DNA of 64,000 nt from PLA3 sp964592235 (GTDB taxonomy: Bacteria > Planctomycetota > Phycisphaerae > UBA1845 > UTPLA1): contig CAZQCF010000021.1 of assembly GCA_964592235.1 (NCBI GenBank), positions 4,300 through 68,299 on the forward strand, in the 5' to 3' direction. A program made the position numbers and the translations under genes. Positions 26,460 to 33,695 of the stretch are shown in pieces. Within the stretch, counting starts at the first letter, position 1, and every line of letters starts with the position of its first letter. A model generated the notes under the pieces. That model was not told the DNA's origin. It worked only from the letters and a program-made list of their open reading frames with translations, and did no database searches.

Positions 26460-26645
26460 CTACGACGCCAGGTCGATGATCTTCGACTCGCCGACAGTCT
26501 GTCCGTTGTCGCCTGCGGCGAAGTCGGCAATCGCCTGGGCCTGCTCGGCCGTGAGGGTGATCCGGTTCTCGATATCGCCAGCCGTGGGCGGCGTCCGCAT
26601 GATGCTCACGCCGTCGGCTTCCTTCGTAAGCTGAATCTGCTTCAT
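26460..26645 (-). CDS. small element-encoded hypothetical protein
   Basis: 61 residues, no recognised family. AGGAGC precedes ATG 26645 at good spacing. The sequence MKQIQLTKEADGVSIMRTPP followed by ITLTAEQAQAIADFAAG reads as a small folded protein, not as a random frame. It lies between the repressor and the ParB-type gene on the same strand. Confidence 0.55.
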   Translation of the reverse strand: MKQIQLTKEADGVSIMRTPPTAGDIENRITLTAEQAQAIADFAAGDNGQTVGESKIIDLAS

Positions 26646-26782
26646 GGGCCGTCTGCTCCTGATTACCCGCGCGGAGCGGGCCGGGAAGTTGAATACTCCA
26701 GCGCTTTAGTCTACAGACGCGGCGCGCGCCGGCCCAAGTGAATTTGAAGGGCGATTTTCAGCAACGGCCGGCGGCGGCGGAG

Positions 26783-28048
26783 TCAGGGGAGGGTTTCGGG
26801 CGGAGACTCATGCAGGCGGGGATCATCGCGAGGCGGCAGCTTGGATGTGTCGATCAGGAGTTCGCCGCGCTCGGTCCATTTGTGAGGGGCTGCCCGCTTC
26901 GCCAGGGCGTCGAGCGCCTCGGACGCTTCGACCTGTAGCGCAGAATCGCCCTCATCGTGGATCAATTCAATTCGCAGAACGTCCTTCCCATAGCCACGGC
27001 GCTGTAGACGGCGGGCTGGAAGGGCAAACCCGCCGCGCCGTATTCGCGGGAAGTAGGTTCCATCGTCGAATGCGTCGATGCCGGACCATTCAGACTGGCG
27101 TCGGCGTGAATCGTCGAAAAGCCCAATAAACACGCACAGAAACAGATCGCGGTGCCACGGTTCGGACTTCGCCAGGAGCTGCGCCGCCGACTTGGCGAAC
27201 GCTTCGGCGCTGTCATGCGATCGCGCGATCCGGACGATGGGGCCGTAAAGCTCGGCGGGCATGTTCAGATACCAGAACCAGCCGGCCAGGCGGCGGTCGC
27301 TCCAGCGCTTCGCCGCCGACCAGAACACGGGAATGAAGGCCGCGTCGATGAATTCTTCGCTGAAGGGCACGGTCGAGTAGTGGCCGAACGAATCGAGCGG
27401 CCCTGTGGTGAATAACTGATCGAGGTCGGCGGCGAGTTTCACCAGGTCGCGCTCAAAGTAGTCGGGCCAACACTCCAGCAATGGAGGCTTGTTGTGACTG
27501 GCGCGAATGTGCTTCGCTGCTTCAATCCATAGAGCCGGCCCTGGCACAAAGGGCGGCGCAATAACGCAATCGATCATCCGTTCAAGCTCACCACGACCGT
27601 CAATGCGATCTTGGACAGCACGCCCCGCCGGCGATCTAGCCCAGCTCCAATACTCGAAGAAATGCACGGCCTGCATTGCTTTTTCAGCCGCTTCAAGAAT
27701 CGCGGGGCAGTTTTTCACATTGTCTTTAATGTCAATGCGATACGGCACGGCGTAGTGGTTGGCCGCTAAATAGACAAGCTCCGGCCAAAGCCTAAAGCGG
27801 GACTGCTCTGCTTCCTCTTCCGGTCCAAGATCACCCGACTCAATGAATTGACTCGAAACGCCCAAGACCGCCGAGATTTTGAACAATAGCTCGCGCCCCG
27901 GACTGCCGTGGTCCCGTTCAAGCAGGCTCAAGTAGGATGGTCTGACCTCACACTTTCGGGCAACACTCTCTAACGACAGGCCGCGCTTCTCGCGGATGTT
28001 GCGGATTCGCCCCCCTCGCGTCCGTAACTCTTTGCCAGCATTAGACAT
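26783..28048 (-). CDS. XRE-type repressor of the Mu-like element
   Basis: 421 residues from ATG 28048 (AGAGG upstream). Residues 10-75 are a helix-turn-helix of the XRE/Cro-CI type: GRIRNIREKRGLSLESVARKCEVRPSYLSLLERDHGSPGRELLFKISAVLGV. The remaining 340 residues are unlike lambda or Mu repressors and form an alpha-rich domain of unknown function. The upstream in-frame ATG at 28069 overlaps the -10 box of its own promoter, so it was rejected. Position and divergence from the cro-like gene make it the functional equivalent of Mu repressor c. It presumably binds the palindrome at 28125-28143. Confidence 0.75.
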   Translation of the reverse strand: MSNAGKELRTRGGRIRNIREKRGLSLESVARKCEVRPSYLSLLERDHGSPGRELLFKISAVLGVSSQFIESGDLGPEEEAEQSRFRLWPELVYLAANHYAVPYRIDIKDNVKNCPAILEAAEKAMQAVHFFEYWSWARSPAGRAVQDRIDGRGELERMIDCVIAPPFVPGPALWIEAAKHIRASHNKPPLLECWPDYFERDLVKLAADLDQLFTTGPLDSFGHYSTVPFSEEFIDAAFIPVFWSAAKRWSDRRLAGWFWYLNMPAELYGPIVRIARSHDSAEAFAKSAAQLLAKSEPWHRDLFLCVFIGLFDDSRRRQSEWSGIDAFDDGTYFPRIRRGGFALPARRLQRRGYGKDVLRIELIHDEGDSALQVEASEALDALAKRAAPHKWTERGELLIDTSKLPPRDDPRLHESPPETLP

Positions 28049-28067
28049 AGATATAGCCTCTGATCCC

Positions 28068-28096
28068 ATTATATGCCGCCCGAAGAATTGAGACAA
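28068..28096 (-). promoter_or_regulatory. leftward repressor promoter
   Basis: TTGTCT (28091-28096) and TATAAT (28068-28073) on the minus strand with a 17-bp spacer. Transcription would start about 28061, giving a short leader before ATG 28048. Confidence 0.6.
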
Positions 28097-28109
28097 GTTT
28101 TTCGCTACT

Positions 28110-28170
28110 TTGACATTGACTTGGCTGTAGTTATTTACTACAGTTGGACGATGAAGCGTGTAGTTGGACG
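28110..28170 (+). promoter_or_regulatory. rightward early promoter with palindromic operator
   Basis: TTGACA (28110-28115) and TATTTA (28132-28137), 16-bp spacer. The -10 lies within the inverted repeat CTGTAGT-N5-ACTACAG (28125-28143), an obvious repressor or Cro site. A direct repeat AGTTGGACG at 28142-28150 and 28162-28170, one turn-multiple apart (20 bp), follows and may be a second operator. Confidence 0.65.
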
Positions 28171-28184
28171 CAACGGTGACGAAT

Positions 28185-28442
28185 ATGGCGAGTGAGAAAA
28201 TCACGTTTGACGGGCGGAAGTTGTCGCGCCGGACAGCAATCAAGGGGCTACTCCGCTCTGAACTTGCTGCCGCTGCGAAGATCACCCAGTTTACTTTGTC
28301 GCGGTGCTTTGCTGGGAAGCCTGTGCGCGTTCGAACCGCCAGGCAGGTCGCCAAGGCGCTGGGCTCGACGATATCCAAGCTGATCACCGAAGAGCCGCCG
28401 CCACTCGCCGACAGAGCGAAGGGGGAAGCCCGTGTCGCGTGA
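28185..28442 (+). CDS. Cro-like small XRE regulator
   Basis: 85 residues from ATG 28185. It contains a helix-turn-helix in LAAAAKITQFTLSRCFAGKPVRVRTARQVAKALG, the XRE order of helices. It is the first rightward gene, divergent from the repressor, in the place of ner in Mu or cro in lambda. It probably represses the leftward or early promoter to set the lysis/lysogeny-like switch. It ends 200 bp before the next accepted gene. Confidence 0.7.
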   Translation: MASEKITFDGRKLSRRTAIKGLLRSELAAAAKITQFTLSRCFAGKPVRVRTARQVAKALGSTISKLITEEPPPLADRAKGEARVA

Positions 28443-28594
28443 TTTTGAACGAATTTCCGCCGCGATTTTCACCGGTTCGTGCCGGATGAGCGAACTTCGC
28501 GGCTCGCGCGAATTGACCGAATCGACACATGTATCACGCGTGCCGGCTAGTGAGCCGGTCAATTCGCACTCGCCGGGGCGGGATGGGCCGCGTC

Positions 28595-28642
28595 TTGACA
28601 ACCGCCGCCCGCCCGTCCCCGGCACTTTTAGGCGGTTGTCAA
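28595..28642 (+). promoter_or_regulatory. 12-bp perfect inverted repeat abutting a start codon
   Basis: TTGACAACCGCC (28595-28606) and GGCGGTTGTCAA (28631-28642) with a 24-base loop. The right arm ends one base before ATG 28644 and includes the only ribosome-site-like sequence (GGCGG). In RNA the stem would hide the start region; as DNA it could be an operator. Confidence 0.6.
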
Positions 28643-28643
28643 A

Positions 28644-29015
28644 ATGTCAACTTCTTCCCAAAAAACACCCGAAAGCGGCCCGGTGATGCGCCGACGCGGC
28701 CGCGCACCATCGCCGGGCTTCTGCTCGATGAAAACTCTGCCGCCGGCGATTCTCGCCGAGGCGCGCACGTGGGCGCTTCATCCGGCGCGGTGGAGCGCGA
28801 CGAGGCTTGCGGAAAAGCTCTCCGCACGCGGGTACGAGGTGAAGCCGGCCACGGTCGGCCGGTGGGCCTGGCGCGTGCGCGAGCGAGCCTATGGCAAAGT
28901 GCCGGCGGATGTCGGCTCGCCGAGTGCCGTCACCGTGACGCTCGCGTTCGCATCGGCCGAGGCGGCGATTCAGTTTTTGGCTCGCGCGAACGCGGCGCAG
29001 GAGTCAGGGAAATGA
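28644..29015 (+). CDS. small HTH-like protein preceding the transposase
   Basis: 123 residues, family not recognised. The central part WALHPARWSATRLAEKLSARGYEVKPATVGRWAWRVRERA reads as a helix-turn-helix (turn near LSARGYEVKPATV). The stop overlaps the transposase start (ATGA), so the genes are translationally coupled. It may regulate or assist transposition. The start region can be folded into the hairpin described at 28595-28642. Confidence 0.6.
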   Translation: MSTSSQKTPESGPVMRRRGRAPSPGFCSMKTLPPAILAEARTWALHPARWSATRLAEKLSARGYEVKPATVGRWAWRVRERAYGKVPADVGSPSAVTVTLAFASAEAAIQFLARANAAQESGK

Positions 29016-31270
29016 GCCTTCCCGCGAAACGCCTGCCGACGCCCGCCGGGCCGCCACAAGGTGACGCGAGCGCGGCATCGCCGCCGGTGGAGACAATTTC
29101 AACGATTGAGGCCGCGGGCTTGCTGGGCGTCTCACAGCGCCGCGTGCGGCAGATGATTGACGAATCATGGGCGGCGCGCGGCATGGCCTGGCAAGTCGGC
29201 GGCGACTGGCTCATCGACCGGCGCGCCGATGCCCGCCTCACGAACAAGCAGTGGTTCACGCGGAGCGACCTGGAGCAGCTCGCCGACCTGGTGCGCGGTG
29301 GGACGCGCCCGGACCTCGTTGAAATCGCGAAGCTGCGGCGCGAAGCGCTGGAGCGATTCGCGCTTTCCGGCCCGCGGCCGAATGAACGGATCGCGCTGGA
29401 ACGAATAAAAAATGCGATGCTGGCCGACGGCACACTCGGCCGTCCGGGATTTCGAAAGCTGTCTAAATCATCGCTGTATGCCTGGCGGGCGGCGTATCGC
29501 AAGGGGGGCATCGCGGCGCTGGTGCCCGGCTTTGACAAGCGAAGCGGCGGAGAGCGGATCGAGGTCGGCGAGGCGGCGATTGAGGAAGGGTTGAATTACC
29601 TGCTTGGGCCGAACGCCCTCAAAGAGCAAGCTGTATTCGAGATTGTCGCGGGCAAGGCGGCGCAGAATCCGAACAATCCCGCGTGGATCACCGGATCGAA
29701 ATCGACATTCTTCAAGGCGATTCGCGAGCGGTTGCCGGCGCAGGCGAAGACGCTGGCGCACAAGGGCCAGCGGGCCGCGCGAGCATCATGCATCCCGAAG
29801 CTGGAAACTGATTTTGAATCCATCGGGGCGGGTGAAGAATACGTCGCAGACACGCGCCACCTGGACGCCTGGTGCCGCGTGCAAACTTCGCGCGGCTGGC
29901 GCGCTGTAAGGCCGTACCTGACGGCGATGCAGGATCGCCGTTCACGGATGATCGTCGGCTGGGTGCTCGCGCCCTTTGCCGATACGTCAACCGTTCTGGA
30001 GGCGCTCAAGCGGGCGATCCGCGACTACGGCAAACCTCGCATTCTCCGGACCGATCAGGGGAAGGATTACCGCGCTGCGAAGCGACACGGCGCGATCGAG
30101 CGGCCGGACGGGACGAAGACCGAGACCGTGCTTCGCGAGCTTGGCATCGCGGCGCGCGGCGTCGCCGCCTACACGCCCTGGGCGAAGCTGATCGAGAGTC
30201 ACTTTCGCGGCATGAAGGATACGTTGGACCGGCTCTATCCCTCGTTCTGGGGCGGTTTCCCGTTGGAGCGGCATGAGGAGAAAGCGAAGTGGGTCAAGGA
30301 GAATTTGCACAAGCTGCCGACGCTGGCGCAGATTGAGGCCGACTACCGGACGTATTTAGACGGTTATCATTCAAAGCCGCACAGCGCCCCGGACCTGTTC
30401 GGCATGACGCCGTTGCAGGCGATGACTGAACTTCGCACCGAGCCGGCGAGGATGGAAAGCGCGGCGGTGCTGGACCTGCTTTTCCGCGCGTACACGAAAC
30501 CGAAAATGGTGCGGCGCGACGGCGTGCGGCACGAAGGTCGCTGGTACGGCAATGGCGATCCGCGCCTCTTCGCGATGGCGGGCCGGCGCGAGCGGGTGAT
30601 TCTCTCGTTCGATCTTTCGGATATGGGTACCGCGCGTGTGCATGACCTCCAGCGCCGACCGCTATTCGATGTTGAATGCCTGAATGTCGCCGGCTGGACG
30701 GCGCGCGAAGTGAAAGAAGCGAACAAACAGCGGCGCGACTTGCTCAAACCGCTCGCCGCCCAGGTGCGCAAGGCGCGCGAATTCATGCTGCGAAAAACGC
30801 CGGGCGAGTTGCTGGCCGAGCGCGCCGCCGGCCAGCGCGCCCTCTACGGCGACGGCAAGCCGACGGCGCGGCAAGTTGCCGAATCGCCGCAACCCGCGCT
30901 GCGAATTCGGCCGGACCTCGAAGAGGCGATCGCGCAGACCGGCCGCGCGCCGAGCGCCGAGGCCCCGTCGAAGGCGGCTCGAACGGGGACCGACGATGAG
31001 CCGGAATTCAGCATCCAGGAAATGCTCGCCGACATCAACGATCGCCATGAAATCATGAGCGGCCACTCCAGGCGGGACGAGGATGCGCCGCTCATTGACT
31101 TGTACGACGTGTTGGACGATTCGCCTAGTGACCCGCCCGCAATCGCGAGCGATGACACGGACGAGGATGACGGCTTCGACTTTGAACCGGATGAAGCGGA
31201 CCTGAGCGCAGACGACGGCGACACGCCGCCCGATTTCGATCTTGACGATGGGGAGGACGACGATGCTTGA
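29012..31270 (+). CDS. MuA-type DDE transposase
   Basis: 752 residues from ATG 29012. The N-terminal part has an excisionase-like winged helix (ISTIEAAGLLGVSQRRVRQMI, residues 29-49), then further DNA-binding helices. The catalytic core has D280 (VADTRHLD), D348 (RTDQGKDY) and E395 (LIESHFRGMKD), spaced like the DDE triad of MuA. A beta-barrel and a basic segment follow, and the last 120 residues are very acidic (DDEPEF through DLDDGEDDD), a feature not seen in MuA itself. It should cut element ends and join them to target DNA with 5-bp stagger, as the flanking CTCGC duplication shows. Confidence 0.92.
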   Translation: MSLPAKRLPTPAGPPQGDASAASPPVETISTIEAAGLLGVSQRRVRQMIDESWAARGMAWQVGGDWLIDRRADARLTNKQWFTRSDLEQLADLVRGGTRPDLVEIAKLRREALERFALSGPRPNERIALERIKNAMLADGTLGRPGFRKLSKSSLYAWRAAYRKGGIAALVPGFDKRSGGERIEVGEAAIEEGLNYLLGPNALKEQAVFEIVAGKAAQNPNNPAWITGSKSTFFKAIRERLPAQAKTLAHKGQRAARASCIPKLETDFESIGAGEEYVADTRHLDAWCRVQTSRGWRAVRPYLTAMQDRRSRMIVGWVLAPFADTSTVLEALKRAIRDYGKPRILRTDQGKDYRAAKRHGAIERPDGTKTETVLRELGIAARGVAAYTPWAKLIESHFRGMKDTLDRLYPSFWGGFPLERHEEKAKWVKENLHKLPTLAQIEADYRTYLDGYHSKPHSAPDLFGMTPLQAMTELRTEPARMESAAVLDLLFRAYTKPKMVRRDGVRHEGRWYGNGDPRLFAMAGRRERVILSFDLSDMGTARVHDLQRRPLFDVECLNVAGWTAREVKEANKQRRDLLKPLAAQVRKAREFMLRKTPGELLAERAAGQRALYGDGKPTARQVAESPQPALRIRPDLEEAIAQTGRAPSAEAPSKAARTGTDDEPEFSIQEMLADINDRHEIMSGHSRRDEDAPLIDLYDVLDDSPSDPPAIASDDTDEDDGFDFEPDEADLSADDGDTPPDFDLDDGEDDDA

Positions 31271-32576
31271 AGACGCGGACAAGTTTCGGCTTGTCGATTT
31301 AAGCCAGGCCGATGGCGGCGTGGAGCAACCTGCCGAGCCGGGTAGCGAGGACTCGCCGCCGGCAAGCGGAGATTCGACCCCGGCAGACGGTGTAAGCGCC
31401 GCCGACGTGACGGCGGACGCTCGCGTGCGGCTCAAGTCGCTGGACCTGCCCGAAGCTGGTTCACTCACGGATGAACAAAAGCAGGCCGTTCGCGACCTTG
31501 CCAAGCGCCAATTGGCGGGCCGGCCACAGTCGTTTATTGCGGTCGCAGTTGGAACAAGCACCACCGCGATGCGCGACCTTCTCGCCGGCAAGACCCGCCG
31601 TGATGAAGACGCGCTGCTCCGTAAGGTCAATTCATGGATCGATGACGACGAACGCCGCCGGCGGCGCAATGCACCGCTTGGGTTCTTCGAGACCAACGTA
31701 TTTCTCTCGATGCGCGACGCAGCCGTTTATGCGAAGTCGCACGCTCGGACCTCGGCGGGCCTCGGGGTGAATGCGGAGTCATCGCGCATCGTGCTGGTGC
31801 ATGGCCCCAGCGGAATCGGCAAGTCGGCCGGCGTGCGGGCGCTGGCTGCCTGGGACCCGAACGCGATTGCGATTCGGCTTGTGGAGCGCAGCGGTTCGGC
31901 GGCGGGTGTGGCCCGCGCGATCGCCGCTTCGGAAAGCTGGCGCGGACTCGCCGCGCGGAGCAGCGGCACACTGATCGAAGACGTTATGCACCGGCTTGAA
32001 CACAGCGGCCGATTGCTGATCGTCGATGAGGCGCATCGACTGTCCGGCAGCGGCTACGAGTTCATGCGCGACTTGGCTGACGTGGCCGGCATTCCGATCC
32101 TGCTCGTGGCGACGCCGCGAATCCAGCGGCGCGTCGACGGGCCGCGCATGGGGCTGGGTGGGGCGCTGGACGATCAGTTCTCGCGGCGCGTGGCGCTGGT
32201 AGTGGACCTGCTTCGCGGGTCGGACGGTCGGGGCGGAAGTAAGCGACCGATCTTCACGGTTTCGGAAATTGTCAAGATTTTCAATTCCGACCGCGTGCGC
32301 CTGAAAGTCACAGACGACGCGGTGGAGTTCTTGCAAGCCGTCGCGTGCATGATCGGCGGAGGGATGCTCGGCCAGGCGTACAACATTTTCGAGAAGGCCC
32401 GCGTCGTGGCGCTGCGCGGCAATTGCGTTGTGGACGGCCGGCTGTTGCGAGCGGCCGCGGAGCGCGTGCTTTCGCCCGCTGGCGTTCGAAACGACGTCAT
32501 CTTGCGAAGCATCGAATCACAGTTAACGGTGAATCGACAACTGGCTGACCGCGCGGCTCGCGCGGCGGCGGGATGA
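31263..32576 (+). CDS. MuB-type AAA+ transposition ATPase
   Basis: 437 residues from ATG 31263, overlapping the transposase stop by 8 bases. After an acidic, low-complexity N-terminus and a helix-turn-helix-like region (residues 70-115: LTDEQKQAVRDLAKRQLAGRPQ, then VAVGTSTTAMRDLLAGK, as in MuB) comes the AAA+ domain with Walker A GPSGIGKS at 181-188 and Walker B LLIVDEAH at 251-258. It should bind target DNA as ATP-dependent filaments, give target immunity and stimulate the transposase. Confidence 0.9.
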   Translation: MLEDADKFRLVDLSQADGGVEQPAEPGSEDSPPASGDSTPADGVSAADVTADARVRLKSLDLPEAGSLTDEQKQAVRDLAKRQLAGRPQSFIAVAVGTSTTAMRDLLAGKTRRDEDALLRKVNSWIDDDERRRRRNAPLGFFETNVFLSMRDAAVYAKSHARTSAGLGVNAESSRIVLVHGPSGIGKSAGVRALAAWDPNAIAIRLVERSGSAAGVARAIAASESWRGLAARSSGTLIEDVMHRLEHSGRLLIVDEAHRLSGSGYEFMRDLADVAGIPILLVATPRIQRRVDGPRMGLGGALDDQFSRRVALVVDLLRGSDGRGGSKRPIFTVSEIVKIFNSDRVRLKVTDDAVEFLQAVACMIGGGMLGQAYNIFEKARVVALRGNCVVDGRLLRAAAERVLSPAGVRNDVILRSIESQLTVNRQLADRAARAAAG

Positions 32577-33448
32577 GGTTTGCGATGACGGCTATTCCAT
32601 TGTGCGAATCAACGTCGCGCGTATCGGCCAGCGTGCCGTCGCTGTTGGGCGCGGCCGGGCAGGCGCGGCGGAGCGCGGAGATTGAACCGTCGCTTTACGT
32701 CGCGGCGCTTGAGCATCAAGCCGCCTTGCCCGCCGTCGATGTTGTTCTCGTACAGACGGATGCCGACCTCTATCTCGCATTCGGCGACGGCGCGGCCCTT
32801 GTGGCGAAAGCGTGCCCCGGCGTTCCGCTCGTTTGGGGCGATGTGCTCGGCCGGCGGGTGCCAGTCGCGGCCGTCGAACTGGACGCGGTGGATGACGTTC
32901 GGCAGGCGCTGTTTGACGCGGGCATCGCCTCGGCACGGGCGGACGTTATTTCCGACGCAGGGCGGACCGCTGTGACGTTTGTCTCGCGCCCGCCTGCGCC
33001 CGCGCTGGATTACCTGGAGCAGGAGCGGCTCCTTCGCGATGCCGCCAAGTATCTCCCCCGCGCCGTGCGAGTCGTCATCGCGGCGCTGGCCGACATGGAC
33101 GGCGACGCGCAACGGCTGGCGATGCGGTCAATCGTTGCCTGGTTGCGAAACATCGAGCGGCACCCCATGAGCCGGCTTGCAAGTGAACAGCGGCCCGCGC
33201 TGCCGACGCGGCATACGGTAGCTCTGTTCTTGGAGTTGCTGACGCATGTACCCGCGGAGCAACACGAGACGATTATCCCATTGCTGCGCCGCGTAATTGG
33301 CGCGACGGCGAGCGCGCCGGGCCGGACGCCGCTACGAATCGCGCACAACCCGGTTGACGATGGGGCCGGCTTCGATGAATGCGTCGAGGACGCGCCCGTC
33401 GAGGCGGGTTCGATGATTCTTCGAGCGGGAGGGACGTCAATTGCTTGA
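32573..33448 (+). CDS. protein with possible MutS domain I-like fold
   Basis: 291 residues; ATGA overlap with the MuB gene. Residues 54-128 follow the pattern of MutS domain I: VDVVLVQTDADLYLAFGDGAALV (MutS has a GDFYE..F..DA core), a short strand, then RVPVAAVELDAVDDVRQALFDAG, which parallels the MutS strand-helix IPMAGIP...YLAKLVNQG. The mismatch-binding Phe-x-Glu is absent. The second half is helical with no family seen. This is a pattern-level similarity that I could not test by search. The position right after A and B suggests an accessory role in transposition or replication. Confidence 0.5.
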   Translation: MRFAMTAIPLCESTSRVSASVPSLLGAAGQARRSAEIEPSLYVAALEHQAALPAVDVVLVQTDADLYLAFGDGAALVAKACPGVPLVWGDVLGRRVPVAAVELDAVDDVRQALFDAGIASARADVISDAGRTAVTFVSRPPAPALDYLEQERLLRDAAKYLPRAVRVVIAALADMDGDAQRLAMRSIVAWLRNIERHPMSRLASEQRPALPTRHTVALFLELLTHVPAEQHETIIPLLRRVIGATASAPGRTPLRIAHNPVDDGAGFDECVEDAPVEAGSMILRAGGTSIA

Positions 33449-33509
33449 CGCGCGCACGACACGATATCTGGCGAGGCTTGTTCGAAGTCCAAATCCGGAG
33501 GTTCATCAC

Positions 33510-33668
33510 GTGGCGCGCCATCGTTTCGCCGTGAGATTCCACGGCGAATGTCAGAGCGGTGGCGTGGCCGCCTCCTTGCCGCCGAGCGGCTCGAACTTGA
33601 TCTCCTCGGCCGCTCGGCGGTATTTGAAGCTCCGCGATCGCGCACGGATGCGCGGTTGCATTCAGTGA
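33510..33668 (+). CDS. small basic hypothetical protein
   Basis: 52 residues, start GTG 33510 chosen because GGAGG lies eight bases upstream. The sequence is basic (MARHRFAVRFHGECQSGG to RDRARMRGCIQ). No family seen. It lies between the MutS-I-like and tape-measure-like genes on the same strand. Confidence 0.4.
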   Translation: MARHRFAVRFHGECQSGGVAASLPPSGSNLISSAARRYLKLRDRARMRGCIQ

Positions 33669-33695
33669 ATCGGTGAACGCGGCAGGGAAGCCATC

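Noticed and set aside
28049..28069. ATG 28069 as repressor start
   Set aside because: The codon overlaps the TATAAT of the likely repressor promoter; ATG 28048 has AGAGG upstream.
28432..28686. 84-codon GTG frame after the Cro-like gene
   Set aside because: Poor composition, spans the inverted repeat and the start of a better-supported gene in another frame.
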